DNA of 64,000 nucleotides from Cellulomonas fengjieae (GTDB taxonomy: Bacteria > Actinomycetota > Actinomycetes > Actinomycetales > Cellulomonadaceae). Positions 1 through 8,523 of the stretch are shown here, one piece after another (within the stretch, counting starts at the first letter, position 1; each line of letters begins with the position of its first letter). The stretch covers positions 3,348,001 through 3,412,000 of the forward strand of contig NZ_CP074404.1 of NCBI RefSeq assembly GCF_018388465.1, written 5' to 3'. The translations under genes were made by a program, and so were the position numbers. The notes beneath the pieces are model-generated. The model saw only the letters and a list, made by a program, of their open reading frames with translations, searched no databases and had not been told where the DNA came from.

Positions 1-180
1 CGTGGACGTGTAGGACAGGTACGGCCCCCCGTCGCTGGCCACGACGATCTCCTGCGTGAACGCGCCCTCGTCGATGCCGGGGTACGCGACCACGCCCTCG
101 CCGCGCCAGGTGCCCAGGAGCCAGGCCAGCGGGTACACCTCGGGAGCGAGTCCCTCGGGGTCGGGCAGGACGAACGGCAT
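1..180 (-). CDS. Nitrobindin-like (FABP-fold, DUF1794) protein, 3' part missing
   Basis: Only the first 60 codons lie in the window; the gene runs off the left edge. The N-terminus carries the segment LAWLLGTWRGEG, the signature of the nitrobindin/THAP4-like heme-binding beta-barrel family, followed by a proline-glycine turn typical of these proteins. Family members bind ferric heme and react with nitric oxide or peroxynitrite. The ATG at 180 is chosen because GGGAG lies about 8 nt upstream and an in-frame stop lies just beyond it. The heme-ligand histidine, near the C-terminus in the family, is outside the window, so heme binding cannot be confirmed. Confidence 0.8.
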   Translation of the reverse strand, partial: MPFVLPDPEGLAPEVYPLAWLLGTWRGEGVVAYPGIDEGAFTQEIVVASDGGPYLSYTST

Positions 181-230
181 GGCGGTCTCCCAGTCGGTCA
201 GGGCGCTGCGTCAGAACATGTCAGCACATG

Positions 231-338
231 TCAGCGCTGGCCCTTGTACAGGCGGTAGACGACGAAGCAGGCGAACCAGCCGATCGTCAGCGTCGCCGCG
301 ACCAGCAGGCCGATGAAGACTCCCTCGAGCGCAGTCAT
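231..338 (-). CDS. 35-residue single-pass membrane peptide
   Basis: A short reading frame starting MTALEGVFIGLLVAATLTIG and ending KGQR. It has one transmembrane helix (about residues 7-29) and a basic C-terminal tail, so it is likely a type I or N-out membrane peptide. The hexamer TAGGAT (minus strand, positions 346-351) ends 7 nt before the ATG and no Shine-Dalgarno is visible, which fits leaderless expression. It lies between the nitrobindin-like gene and the divergent DsrE gene. No function is recognised. The composition (hydrophobic core, basic end) and the promoter spacing are the evidence that it is real. Confidence 0.6.
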   Translation of the reverse strand: MTALEGVFIGLLVAATLTIGWFACFVVYRLYKGQR

Positions 339-378
339 GCAGACGATCCTAACGAGCGCGCACCCCTAGCCTGTTCCG

Positions 379-750
379 ATGAGTCCGACGCCACGCCCCC
401 TCGTGATCAAGACCACCTCCGGCACCGAGCGTCCGGAGGCGACCAACCAGGCGTTCACGGTGGCTGCCACGGCCGTCGCCGCCGGTGCGGAGGTCAGCCT
501 CTGGCTCACGGGCGAGTCGGCGTGGTTCGCCCTGCCGGGACGTGCCGCGGACCTGGTGCTCGAGCACGCCGCCCCGCTGGCGGACCTGCTCGCCGCCGTG
601 CTCGACGGCGGCCGCGTGACCGTGTGCACGCAGTGCGCCGCCCGCCGCGGCATCGGCCCCGAGCACGTGCTGCCCGGCGTCCGGATCGCCGGCGCCGCAG
701 CGTTCGTCGAGGAGACCCTGGCCGAGCGCGCGCAGGCGCTCGTCTACTAG
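379..750 (+). CDS. DsrE-family protein
   Basis: A 123-residue cytoplasmic protein with the alternating beta-alpha pattern of DsrE/DsrF-like sulfur-handling proteins. It opens with a beta-strand and a loop (residues 7-20), then helices, then a strand leading into TVCTQC. Cys83 and Cys86 form a CxxC pair near the position where DsrE proteins carry their active cysteine. Family members take part in persulfide transfer, but many actinobacterial copies have no known role. TAGCCT at 367-372 lies 6 nt before the ATG, so the mRNA may be leaderless. Its stop codon overlaps the convergent DUF4395 stop in a shared CTAG. Confidence 0.75.
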   Translation: MSPTPRPLVIKTTSGTERPEATNQAFTVAATAVAAGAEVSLWLTGESAWFALPGRAADLVLEHAAPLADLLAAVLDGGRVTVCTQCAARRGIGPEHVLPGVRIAGAAAFVEETLAERAQALVY

Positions 751-1199
751 GCGGTCCTGGCGGCGCGCACCCGCAGCGCCAGCAGGTACATCTCGCAGCC
801 GAGGCACAGCCCGAACACCGCGTTGAGGAACGCCGCGACCAGCGCGACCGCCGCGGCGACCGGCACCGCGACCGCGACACCGGCCAGCCCGAGGACGAGG
901 CCCGCCCCGGTGATCACGAGGCCCACCAGCTGTGCGAACCTCGGCGGGCGCGGGTCCTCGAGGTCGGCCGGCGGTGCCAGGCGGGGGCGGACCAGCGTGG
1001 CGAACACCCGGCCCTGCCAGGTCCGGGCCACCCCGCCGACGGCACCGAGCGCGAAGCTCGCGACGACGACCCCCAGCACGACCAGGGCGGCGGTGCCGTC
1101 GAGCAGCAGCACGGCGACGAGCAGGACGGCGGTGAGGGCGGCGCCGAACCGCGGGCCGCGGGGGTCGATGCCGGCGGGGGTGGGCGAGGACGTGCTCAC
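747..1199 (-). CDS. DUF4395 membrane protein
   Basis: A 150-residue integral membrane protein with four hydrophobic segments. It carries the DUF4395 hallmarks: an arginine-rich N-terminal region, the EDPRPPRFAQ motif between the two helical pairs, and GLCLGCEMY in the last segment, giving a CxxC-like pair of cysteines at the membrane face. In actinobacteria this family usually sits beside thioredoxin-like genes, as here, and is thought to work in membrane thiol redox, though no member is well characterised. The GTG at 1199 is preferred to upstream starts because CAGGAG lies 6 nt before it. Third gene of the 2484-747 cluster. Confidence 0.8.
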   Translation of the reverse strand: MSTSSPTPAGIDPRGPRFGAALTAVLLVAVLLLDGTAALVVLGVVVASFALGAVGGVARTWQGRVFATLVRPRLAPPADLEDPRPPRFAQLVGLVITGAGLVLGLAGVAVAVPVAAAVALVAAFLNAVFGLCLGCEMYLLALRVRAARTA

Positions 1200-1286
1200 G
1201 GGTGCTCCTGGAGGACGGTGCTGGATGGGGGGTCCGTCGGCCGGGGCCGTCGCGCGCCCGGCCTGCCGCCCCACCGGGGCACAGCG

Positions 1287-1748
1287 TCAGACGGCGCAGA
1301 CCCCGCCCGGACACGACGCCAGGGCCGCGAGCGCGTGCCGCCGGTCCGTCGCCCCGGACATCCGTCCGACCACGACGCCACGGGCGTCGAGCAGGAGCGT
1401 CGTGGGGGTGCGCATGATGCCGAAGCGTCGCACGAGGTCCAGGTGCTGCACCACGTCCATCTCGACGTGCGAGAGGTCGGCGTTCTCGGCCGCCAGGGTG
1501 GCGAGCACCGCGTGGGTGCGCCGACACGGCGCACAGACCTCGCTCGAGAACTGCACGAACGTGGCCCGGGCACCCAGCGGCGCCCCGAGCTCGGCAGGCG
1601 TCAGCCGGGTGTCGTCCGCCCGGTCGGCCGGGGCGGACCCGAGCAGCGCCGCATCGACCGCGGTGTAGCGGCCGTTGCGGGCACGCCACCACAGGCCGAG
1701 CGCCGTGGCGACGGCCAGGACCGCGAGGACGAGCAGGACCCGGGACAC
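1287..1748 (-). CDS. Membrane-anchored thioredoxin-like protein
   Basis: A 153-residue protein with an N-terminal membrane anchor (residues 4-20) and a thioredoxin fold outside the membrane. The active site is EVCAPCRRT, with Cys72 and Cys75, and the cis-proline loop is RTPTTLLL. It probably reduces or exchanges disulfides of extracytoplasmic proteins. A third and fourth cysteine occur near the C-terminus (SCPGGVC), outside the usual site. The GTG start lies 1 nt past the stop of the upstream membrane protein, so the two are translationally coupled. DUF4395 follows 87 bp downstream. Confidence 0.85.
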   Translation of the reverse strand: MSRVLLVLAVLAVATALGLWWRARNGRYTAVDAALLGSAPADRADDTRLTPAELGAPLGARATFVQFSSEVCAPCRRTHAVLATLAAENADLSHVEMDVVQHLDLVRRFGIMRTPTTLLLDARGVVVGRMSGATDRRHALAALASCPGGVCAV

Positions 1749-1749
1749 G

Positions 1750-2484
1750 TCAACCGACCAGGACGCGGCCCACGACGTAGACCAGGATCCCCGTCACGGT
1801 GACCGGCAGGGTCACGACGGCGAGCGACGGGAGCCGGCGCTCGAGCGAGGGCAGCTGGTCGAAGAGCGCGTGCAGGGTGGCGACGAGGACGCCGACCGCG
1901 AGGCCCAGGATCACGCCCGCCAGCGGGTCGATCCCGGGCAGCAGGAAGCCTCCCAGCGCGCCGGCACCGGCCGCGGCAGCTGCGGTGACCAGGGCGCCGA
2001 TCCAGGGCGTCAGGTGCAGCACCACGACGACCGACCCCACGGCGAGGGACAGCGCCCCGACCACCGCGATCGGCTCGCCGTCGGGCGTGCGGCCGATCGC
2101 GACCCAGCCGGCCACCGCTGCGGCGACCAGGGTCCCGGCGACCGTCCCGGACACCGACTCGACCAGCCGCGTGCGACCGTCACGGCGCAGGAGCTCGTTG
2201 ACGAACGCCAGCAGGATGGCCCCGGCGAACACCACCGGCAGGTGCCGCAGGTACGGCTCCGAGTCGGTGAGGTGGACCACGGCCACGGCCCCGACCCCGC
2301 CGAGCGCGACGACCACCGCCGAGCCGGGCGCGAAGGGCAGGCCCGCGAGCGCCGGCCAGCCGACGGCGAGCGCGACGGCGAGCACGGCGGCGGTGATGCT
2401 CAGCGGGAGGCCGCCGACGTAGCCGGCGACGGCCACGGCGGTGGCGAGCACCGCCGTGACGACGGCTCTGGTGGCAAGCTGCAC
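1750..2484 (-). CDS. Polytopic membrane protein, function unknown
   Basis: A 244-residue protein made almost entirely of alanine- and valine-rich transmembrane helices; about seven can be counted. One hydrophilic loop ([20 protein letters not shown], residues about 92-112) is the most conserved-looking part, with charged residues inside an otherwise hydrophobic protein. No transporter signature is visible. It heads the cluster with the thioredoxin and DUF4395 genes, which suggests a role linked to membrane or cell-envelope redox, but that is inference from position only. Confidence 0.7.
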   Translation of the reverse strand: MQLATRAVVTAVLATAVAVAGYVGGLPLSITAAVLAVALAVGWPALAGLPFAPGSAVVVALGGVGAVAVVHLTDSEPYLRHLPVVFAGAILLAFVNELLRRDGRTRLVESVSGTVAGTLVAAAVAGWVAIGRTPDGEPIAVVGALSLAVGSVVVVLHLTPWIGALVTAAAAAGAGALGGFLLPGIDPLAGVILGLAVGVLVATLHALFDQLPSLERRLPSLAVVTLPVTVTGILVYVVGRVLVG

Positions 2485-2699
2485 GCGCCCTCTACCGTCC
2501 CTCGACCGGGGTCACGGACGTGCCGCGCGGAGACGCGGCGTGCGGGCGCGGACCAGCTGTCTGCAAGGAGGGCACGCCGCAGATTGTCGCACCCCGGCAT
2601 GCCGCCGGGCGGCACCGCCCGCCATCACCCGACACCGTGACGCACCCACGGTTGCCCGCGCGGTACCGTGTCCCCCACTCGCTCGCGGGGAGGTCCCAG

Positions 2700-3428
2700 G
2701 TGGCAGACCTGCTGCTGCTCACTCCAGCGTCCGGGGGCTCCGCCCAGGTGCTCCCGGCACTCGGTCTGTTGTCCCACCGTGTCCGCGTGCTCCCCGTCGA
2801 ACCCTCGGCTCTGGTGGATGCGCCGGATGCGGACATCGTGGTGCTCGACGCACGACGCGACCTGGTCACCGCCAGGACCACGTGCCGGCTGCTGCGCGCC
2901 ACGGGCCTGACCGTCCCGCTGATCCTCGTGCTGACCGAGGGTGGCCTCACGGTCGTCACCGCCGAGTGGGGCGCGGACGACATCATCCTGGAGACCGCCA
3001 ACCCCGCCGAGGTCGAGACGCGGTTCCGGCTCGTCATGGAGCGTGCCGCCACCACCCGGTACGACGACGCTCCGCAGGAGATCTCGTCCGGCGAGCTCAC
3101 GATCGACGCCGGCGGGTACACCGCCCGGCTCCGCGGTCGCCCGCTCGACCTCACCTACAAGGAGTTCGAGCTCCTCAAGTACCTCGTCCAGCACCCGGGC
3201 CGCGTGTTCACCCGCGCCCAGCTGCTGCAGGAGGTCTGGGGCTACGACTACTACGGAGGCACCCGGACGGTCGACGTGCACGTGCGACGGCTGCGCGCCA
3301 AGCTCGGCCCCGAGCACGAACAGCTCATCGGAACCGTCCGCAACGTCGGCTACCGCTTCGACCCGCCCAAGGACCGCCGCGGCGCGGTCGACGGCCGGTC
3401 GGAGGTCCCGGAGCCCGCGGACGCGTAA
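2700..3428 (+). CDS. glnR: GlnR-type global nitrogen regulator
   Basis: A 242-residue OmpR/PhoB-like regulator. The N-terminal receiver-like domain begins VADLLLLTP and contains the [16 protein letters not shown] and [13 protein letters not shown] segments that characterise actinobacterial GlnR. The usual phosphoacceptor region reads [11 protein letters not shown] and the acidic pocket is reduced, consistent with GlnR being an orphan, unphosphorylated regulator. The C-terminal winged helix has the [13 protein letters not shown] and [15 protein letters not shown] motifs. GlnR controls ammonium assimilation genes. The GTG at 2700 is chosen because GGGGAGG lies 7 nt upstream; upstream codons in this frame look non-coding. 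No kinase gene is adjacent. Confidence 0.9.
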   Translation: MADLLLLTPASGGSAQVLPALGLLSHRVRVLPVEPSALVDAPDADIVVLDARRDLVTARTTCRLLRATGLTVPLILVLTEGGLTVVTAEWGADDIILETANPAEVETRFRLVMERAATTRYDDAPQEISSGELTIDAGGYTARLRGRPLDLTYKEFELLKYLVQHPGRVFTRAQLLQEVWGYDYYGGTRTVDVHVRRLRAKLGPEHEQLIGTVRNVGYRFDPPKDRRGAVDGRSEVPEPADA

Positions 3429-3491
3429 CCTGGCTCCTGGTGCGCCGGGAAGTCTGGTCGGCAGTCCCTTACGCCTGCCCGGAGGTCTCCC

Positions 3492-4772
3492 ATGCCTACG
3501 CCAGCCGCCCGCCTGTTCGCCGCCCTCTCCCCCGGTTCCGAGCGCAACCTGCTCGACACGCTGCGCGAGGAGCGGGTCGGGGGCGCCCTGCTCCTCGCCG
3601 GCACCGTCGTCGCCCTGCTCTGGGCCAACCTCGACCCGTCGTCGTACGCCGGCGTCTCGGACCGGGTCGTCGGACCGGCGGCCCTGCACCTCGACCTCAC
3701 GTTGTCCGCCTGGGCGACCGACGGCCTGCTGGCGATCTTCTTCTTCGTCATCGGGCTCGAGCTCAAGCGGGAGATCGTCGCCGGGGAGCTGCGCAACCCG
3801 CGCACCGCCATCGTGCCCATCGTCGCGGCCGTCGGCGGCATGCTCGTGCCCGCCGGGCTCTACCTCGCCGTCAACCTGACCGCGACCGACGGGGCCCCGC
3901 ACGGCTGGGCCGTGCCGACGGCGACAGACATCGCGTTCGCGGTCTCCGTCCTCGCGATCGTCGGACGGAGCCTGCCCAACGCCCTGCGCGCCTTCCTGCT
4001 CACCCTCGCCGTGGTCGACGACCTGCTGGCGATCATCGTCATCGGTGTCGCGTACACCGAGTCCGTCTCCGCGCTGTGGCTCGGCGCCGGCGCAGCGGCG
4101 ATCGCGGTCTTCGCGCTCCTCATCCGGCGCGGTTGGGTCAGTGGCTGGCTGCTGGTCCCGCTCGCTGTGGCCGCCTGGGCGGCCGTGCACGCGTCGGGCG
4201 TGCACGCCACCATCGCCGGGGTCGCGCTCGGGCTCGTCGTCCCCGGGACCCCCGAGGCCACCCGCAGGGCGCTGCGGCTCACCGCGGTCCCGCGCGAGTC
4301 GCTGGCGGAGCGGTGGGAGCACACCTGGCGACCGCTGTCGGCCGGTCTCGCGGTGCCCGTGTTCGCGCTGTTCGCCGCCGGCGTGACCCTCAGCGCCGAG
4401 GCCCTGCGGTCGACGTTCGGCGACCCGGCGGCCCAGGGCGTCGCGCTCGGGCTCGTGCTGGGCAAGCCGCTGGGCATCCTGGGTGCCACCTGGCTGGTCG
4501 CCCGGTTCACCCGCGCCACGCTGGCGCCCGGGCTCGGCTGGGCGGACGTCGGCGCCGTCGGGCTGCTGGGCGGGATCGGGTTCACCGTCTCGCTGCTGGT
4601 CGGTGAGCTGGCCTTCGGTGCCGGCAGCGCGCACGACAACCACGTGGTGGTCGCGGTGCTCAGCGCCTCCCTCGTCGCCGCCGTGCTGGGCGGTGCCGCC
4701 CTGTACCAACGCGACCGGTATCACGCCCGAACCGCGGCGACGACTTCACGCGAGACCCCCCGGACCGGGTAG
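3492..4772 (+). CDS. nhaA: Na+/H+ antiporter NhaA
   Basis: A 426-residue inner-membrane antiporter that exchanges sodium (or lithium) for protons. About twelve hydrophobic helices are visible. The transport-site aspartate pair occurs in TLAVVDDLLAIIVIG, matching Asp163-Asp164 of the E. coli protein. The NhaA signature FFFVIGLELKREI and the discontinuous-helix segment ATDIAFAVSVLAI are also present. The length fits actinobacterial NhaA proteins, which are longer than the enterobacterial one. It follows glnR after 63 bp and is probably transcribed with or just after it. Confidence 0.95.
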   Translation: MPTPAARLFAALSPGSERNLLDTLREERVGGALLLAGTVVALLWANLDPSSYAGVSDRVVGPAALHLDLTLSAWATDGLLAIFFFVIGLELKREIVAGELRNPRTAIVPIVAAVGGMLVPAGLYLAVNLTATDGAPHGWAVPTATDIAFAVSVLAIVGRSLPNALRAFLLTLAVVDDLLAIIVIGVAYTESVSALWLGAGAAAIAVFALLIRRGWVSGWLLVPLAVAAWAAVHASGVHATIAGVALGLVVPGTPEATRRALRLTAVPRESLAERWEHTWRPLSAGLAVPVFALFAAGVTLSAEALRSTFGDPAAQGVALGLVLGKPLGILGATWLVARFTRATLAPGLGWADVGAVGLLGGIGFTVSLLVGELAFGAGSAHDNHVVVAVLSASLVAAVLGGAALYQRDRYHARTAATTSRETPRTG

Positions 4773-4783
4773 GTTCGGCTCCG

Positions 4784-5722
4784 ATGAGCACCGTCGACTC
4801 CGCCACGCTCCTCATCGACGGCCCCTGGGAGCACCGCTACGTGGCCGCGAACGGCGCCCGGTTCCACGTGGCGCTCGCCGGACCCGACGACCGCGACGCC
4901 CCGCTGGTCGTCCTGCTGCACGGCATCCCCCAGTTCTGGTGGGCGTGGCGCCACCAGCTGCCCGCGCTCGGCGACGCCGGCTACCGCGTCGCCGCGATGG
5001 ACCTGCGGGGGACGGGTGGCTCCGACAAGCCGCCCATCGGCAACGACATCCCCACTCTCGCGGCCGACGTCGCCGGCGTCGTCCAGTCGCTCGGCGCCAC
5101 GGAGGCCGTGGTCGTGGGCAGCGGGACCGGCGGGGAGATCGCCTGGGCGATGACCGGCCTGCACCCCGACCGCGTCCGCGCCGTCGCGGTGCTCTCGGCC
5201 CCGCACCCGCTGGACGCGCGCGGGCACCCCCGGGTGGCCATCCGGCCGTCGGCGCTGCGGCGGCTCGCGTTCATCCAGCTGCCGTCGGCGCCCGAGCGCG
5301 CGCTCACGCACGGCGACCTGCTGACCCAGCTCCTGCACGAGTGGAGCGGCGACCCGGGCTGGCCCGACGCCCGTACGGAGGCGACGTACCGTGCCGCGGC
5401 GCGGGTGCCGTTCGCCGCGCACAGCCAGATGGAGCAGCTGCGCTGGCTGGTCCGCTCCATGCCGCGTCTCGACGGTCGGCGCTACCACGCCGCCCTGGCG
5501 GAGCGCACGCGTCCCCTGCCCGTCCTGCAGCTGCACGGCGGACGGGACGGGCTGCGGCCGGCCTTCCGCGCGGCCCTGTCCAGGGACACCAGCGCGCTGG
5601 TCGCGAAGCCGTACCAGTTCGAGCTGCTCGCGCGGGCCGGTCACTACCTCGCCGAGGAGGAGCCCGAACGAGTCACCGAGCTGCTGCTCACGTGGTTGGA
5701 CGAGGTCGTCGGCACGGCCTGA
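4784..5722 (+). CDS. EphE-like alpha/beta hydrolase-fold protein with altered nucleophile elbow
   Basis: A 312-residue alpha/beta hydrolase of the epoxide hydrolase branch. The oxyanion motif HGIPQFWWAW, the DLRGTGGSDKP loop, a late LHGGRDGLRP aspartate and the AGHYLAEEEP histidine are all present. The nucleophile elbow reads VGSGTGGE: the residue where epoxide hydrolases have aspartate is Gly114. By sequence it therefore lacks the standard nucleophile and may be catalytically altered or inactive. Position beside nth and crp matches M. tuberculosis ephE (Rv3670). TAGGTT at 4770-4775 lies 8 nt before the ATG, consistent with a leaderless start. Confidence 0.8.
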   Translation: MSTVDSATLLIDGPWEHRYVAANGARFHVALAGPDDRDAPLVVLLHGIPQFWWAWRHQLPALGDAGYRVAAMDLRGTGGSDKPPIGNDIPTLAADVAGVVQSLGATEAVVVGSGTGGEIAWAMTGLHPDRVRAVAVLSAPHPLDARGHPRVAIRPSALRRLAFIQLPSAPERALTHGDLLTQLLHEWSGDPGWPDARTEATYRAAARVPFAAHSQMEQLRWLVRSMPRLDGRRYHAALAERTRPLPVLQLHGGRDGLRPAFRAALSRDTSALVAKPYQFELLARAGHYLAEEEPERVTELLLTWLDEVVGTA

Positions 5723-5725
5723 CCG

Positions 5726-6424
5726 TCACTGCTTGACCATGGCCAGTGCGCGGACCGGATCGATCTCCCCGATGCCGGCCGAGGGGCACATGGCCGCCAC
5801 CGGGCACGCCCCGCACGCGGGCTTGCGCGCGAAGCAGGTCCGCCGGCCGTGGAAGATCAGGCGGTGCGACGCCATGGTCCAGTCCGCCCGCGGCAGCAGC
5901 GCGCCGAGCTCCTGCTCGACCACCAGCGGGTCGTCGCTCACCGTGTACCCGAGCCGCTTCGAGAGCCGCATGACGTGCGTGTCGGTGGTGATGCCCGGGA
6001 TGCCGAACGCGTTGCCGAGCACCACGTTCGCCGTCTTGCGCCCGACCCCGGGCAACGAGACCAGGTCCGAGAGCCGGGGCGGGACCTCCCCGCCGAACCG
6101 CTCGACGAGCTCCCGCGACAGCCCGGTCACCGACTTGGCCTTGGCCCGGAAGAACCCCGTCGGGCGCAGGATCTCCTCGAGCTCCTCGGGGTTCGCCGCA
6201 GCGAGCGCGGCCGCGTCCGGGTAGCGCGCGAACAGCACCGGCGTCGTGAGGTTCACCCGGACGTCCGTGGTCTGCGCCGAGAGCACCGTGGCGACCAGGA
6301 GCTCGAACGGTGAGGTGAAGTCCAGCTCGCAGCGCGCGTCCGGGTAGCGCACGGCGAGGACCCGGTCGATGCGCCGGGCCCGGCGGGTGCGGGCAAGGGC
6401 GGACTCCTCCGCGGCTGCGATCAC
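5726..6424 (-). CDS. nth: Endonuclease III
   Basis: A 232-residue base-excision repair enzyme: DNA glycosylase with AP lyase activity on oxidised pyrimidines. The helix-hairpin-helix motif is [13 protein letters not shown], whose lysine is the Schiff-base residue, and the catalytic aspartate is in TTDTHVMR. The [4Fe-4S] loop [17 protein letters not shown] has the family spacing C-x6-C-x2-C-x5-C. The GTG start has TAGGCT (minus strand, 6431-6436) 6 nt upstream and no clear ribosome binding site, so the transcript may be leaderless. It converges with the EphE-like gene after 3 bp. Confidence 0.95.
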   Translation of the reverse strand: MIAAAEESALARTRRARRIDRVLAVRYPDARCELDFTSPFELLVATVLSAQTTDVRVNLTTPVLFARYPDAAALAAANPEELEEILRPTGFFRAKAKSVTGLSRELVERFGGEVPPRLSDLVSLPGVGRKTANVVLGNAFGIPGITTDTHVMRLSKRLGYTVSDDPLVVEQELGALLPRADWTMASHRLIFHGRRTCFARKPACGACPVAAMCPSAGIGEIDPVRALAMVKQ

Positions 6425-6586
6425 CTCGGCAGCCTACGACGGACCGCCCACAGGCCCTCGAAGTGCCATCTGACCTGGGACGTTGCTCCCTTGGAGTGAT
6501 CCGGGGCGCTTTCGTTCGCCCCGCCTCAAGGTGGTGGCCAGCGGGGTCGAATCTCGGGTAGTCCCTTGTGAGGAGGAGCTGCTCCC

Positions 6587-7000
6587 ATGTCGTCGCCAGT
6601 CCAGCAGCGGGCCAGTGACCCTCGCCTCGACCGCCGTGCCCTGCGCGCGGAGCACGCCCGGGTCACCTGGTGGCAGCGTCTCGTGCGCGCCCGGCTCGAC
6701 CTTGCGGTCGCCCAGGTGACGCGTCCGGACCCGCTCGGCGAGGAGATGGCGTTCCAGCTCCCCCTGGACGTCGGGATCGACGTGCCGCGCCCGGCCACGC
6801 TCGCGGACCTGCTGCCCGGGGGACCGGTCGTCGACGTCGAGCGGCTGCGCGAGCTGCGCGCCCTCGACACGCAGCTCGCCCTGTACGCGGCCGGGGTGGA
6901 GGACGCCCTCTCCCGCGCCACGGATCGCCTCATCGAACGCCTCGCCGCGGACCCGCACGTCGCCCTCGCGGGCTTCCCGGAGACTCCGAGCCGCGGATGA
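6587..7000 (+). CDS. Small helical protein, possible RsiG-type anti-sigma relative
   Basis: A 137-residue soluble protein with two helical regions joined by a proline-rich linker. The first helix contains HARVTWWQRLVRARLDLA, whose spacing (T-x2-Q-x3-R-x3-D) resembles the S-x2-R-x3-Q-x3-D motif of RsiG, the cyclic di-GMP binding anti-sigma factor of Streptomyces. The second helix (VEDALSRATDRLIERL) keeps E-x3-S but not the rest. This is a suggestion, not an assignment. AGGAGGAG precedes the ATG at good spacing. It sits between nth and crp, on the same strand as crp. Confidence 0.65.
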   Translation: MSSPVQQRASDPRLDRRALRAEHARVTWWQRLVRARLDLAVAQVTRPDPLGEEMAFQLPLDVGIDVPRPATLADLLPGGPVVDVERLRELRALDTQLALYAAGVEDALSRATDRLIERLAADPHVALAGFPETPSRG

Positions 7001-7130
7001 CGCCCGGCATGGGGCAGACTGAGAGCCGACCACGCCGCTGCGAAGTGGCGGGCTCGTCTGAGCTCTGTCGAGAACGATGCCGCCACCGGGGCCACCCGGG
7101 TTGTCGCGGCCAGAAAGGTGAGGTGTCCCC

Positions 7131-7808
7131 GTGGAGGACGACATCGTGCTGTCGGCGCCGCTGTTCGCCGGGCTCGACCCGGAAGCGTCGGAGGCGCTCG
7201 TCGCGACCATGAAGGCGATCGACGTCGCCCGCGGGGACGCCCTGTTCCACGAGGGTGAGCCCGGCGACCGGCTCTACGTGGTGCGCGAGGGCAAGATCAA
7301 GCTCGGCCGACGCTCCAACGACGGACGCGAGAACCTGCTGGCCGTCCTCGGCCCGGGAGAGATGTTCGGCGAGCTCAGCCTGTTCGACCCCGGCCCCCGC
7401 ACCGCGACCGCGACCGTCGTCGCCGACGCCGTGGTGCTCGAGCTCGGGCACGGCGACCTGATCCGCTGGCTCCAGGACAAGCCCACCGTCGCGCAGCACC
7501 TGCTGCAGGCGCTCGCCCGCCGGCTGCGTCGCACCAACGAGGCGCTGGCGGACCTGGTGTTCTCGGACGTCCCCGGCCGCGTCGCCAAGGCGCTGCTCGA
7601 CCTGTCGACCCGCTTCGGCGAGAAGGTCGACGAGGGCATCCGCGTGGCCCACGACCTCACGCAGGAGGAGCTCGCCCAGCTGGTCGGCGCCTCGCGCGAG
7701 ACGGTGAACAAGGCGCTCGCCGACTTCGCCGCCCGCGGCTGGGTCCGCCGCGAGGGCCGCGCGGTCGTGCTGCTCGACGTCGAACGCCTCGAGCGCCGAG
7801 CCCGCTGA
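7131..7808 (+). CDS. crp: Crp/Fnr-family cAMP receptor regulator
   Basis: A 225-residue transcription factor. The N-terminal cyclic-nucleotide domain (about 1-120) has the phosphate-binding cassette GELSLFDPGPRTATA, with the glutamate, arginine and threonine that contact cAMP in Crp and GlxR. A dimer helix follows, then a winged helix-turn-helix with LTQEELAQLVGASRETVNKAL. It ends in ERRAR, a tail typical of actinobacterial Crp. It likely acts as a global cAMP-responsive regulator, here plausibly including sugar catabolism. The GTG start has AAGGTGAGG upstream. Neighbours match the M. tuberculosis crp (Rv3676) region. Confidence 0.93.
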   Translation: MEDDIVLSAPLFAGLDPEASEALVATMKAIDVARGDALFHEGEPGDRLYVVREGKIKLGRRSNDGRENLLAVLGPGEMFGELSLFDPGPRTATATVVADAVVLELGHGDLIRWLQDKPTVAQHLLQALARRLRRTNEALADLVFSDVPGRVAKALLDLSTRFGEKVDEGIRVAHDLTQEELAQLVGASRETVNKALADFAARGWVRREGRAVVLLDVERLERRAR

Positions 7809-7831
7809 GCCGGCGTCGGGCCGGGCGGTCG

Positions 7832-8326
7832 TCAGCCCAGCTCGACGACGATCTCCACCTCGACTGGCGAGTCCATCGGCAGCACGGCGACCCCCACCGC
7901 GGAACGCGCGTGGACACCCGCCTCGCCGAGGACCTCGTGCAGCAGCAGGCTCGCGCCGTTGACGACGGCGGGCTGACCCGTGAACGTCGGGTCGCTCGCC
8001 ACGAAGCCGACGACCTTGGTCACGTGCACGATCCGGTCCAGCGCGTCGGCGCCGTGGGGCCCGCCGTCGGCCGCGACCACCGCGGCGACGGCGGCCAGGG
8101 CGTTCAGCGCGCAGATCCGGGCACAGTCCGCGGCGTCCTGCGGCGAGACCAGCCCGTCGCCGTCACCCACCTTGCCCGTCGCCGGCAGGGCGCCCGCGAC
8201 GAACGGCAGCTGACCGGAGGTGTACACGTAGGCACCGGACCGCACGGCCGGCACGTAGGCCGCGAGCGGGAGCGCCACCTGCGGGAGCTCCAGACCGAGC
8301 GCTGCCAGCCGTGCTGCGGCGCCCAT
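7832..8326 (-). CDS. RidA-family (YjgF/YER057c) protein
   Basis: A 164-residue protein of the RidA family, trimeric enzymes that hydrolyse reactive enamine/imine intermediates from PLP enzymes. Visible features are the YTSGQLPF segment, the central helices and the C-terminal VEVEIVVEL strand. The catalytic arginine in the family lies in a GHARSA-type segment; here AGVHARSAVGV contains it. Longer subfamily, as in Rv3678c. The ATG at 8326 is chosen because it overlaps the stop of the DUF4177 gene (TGATG), showing coupling. Confidence 0.88.
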   Translation of the reverse strand: MGAAARLAALGLELPQVALPLAAYVPAVRSGAYVYTSGQLPFVAGALPATGKVGDGDGLVSPQDAADCARICALNALAAVAAVVAADGGPHGADALDRIVHVTKVVGFVASDPTFTGQPAVVNGASLLLHEVLGEAGVHARSAVGVAVLPMDSPVEVEIVVELG

Positions 8327-8484
8327 CAGGACTGCCGGGGCCGCTTGAGGTACGCCACGAGCCCGGCGTCCGGGCCCTGCACCACCTGGACGAGCTCCCA
8401 CCCGTCTGCACCCCACTGATCGAGGATCGCCTTGGTGGCGTGGATGATGAGCGGAATCGTCGCGTACTCCCAGGTCGTTGCCAT
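8326..8484 (-). CDS. DUF4177 small protein
   Basis: A 52-residue protein, MATTWEYATIPLIIHATKAI at the N-terminus and ending KRPRQS. The WEY start, the central DQWGADGWELV segment and the C-terminal strand YLKRP are the DUF4177 pattern, a short beta-alpha-beta fold of unknown function. In mycobacteria a homologous small gene also precedes the RidA gene. TAGGCT (minus strand, 8492-8497) lies 7 nt before the ATG, so it is probably leaderless. Its stop codon overlaps the RidA start by one base. Confidence 0.85.
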   Translation of the reverse strand: MATTWEYATIPLIIHATKAILDQWGADGWELVQVVQGPDAGLVAYLKRPRQS

Positions 8485-8523
8485 GAGAGCCAGCCTAGGG
8501 CCCGTCCCCCCGTCGGAGCGCTC

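Noticed and set aside
228..1802. Long open frame on the plus strand through the DsrE and thioredoxin cluster
   Set aside because: It overlaps well-supported genes, is arginine/aspartate/glycine-rich and has no domain. High GC content leaves stop codons rare in such frames.
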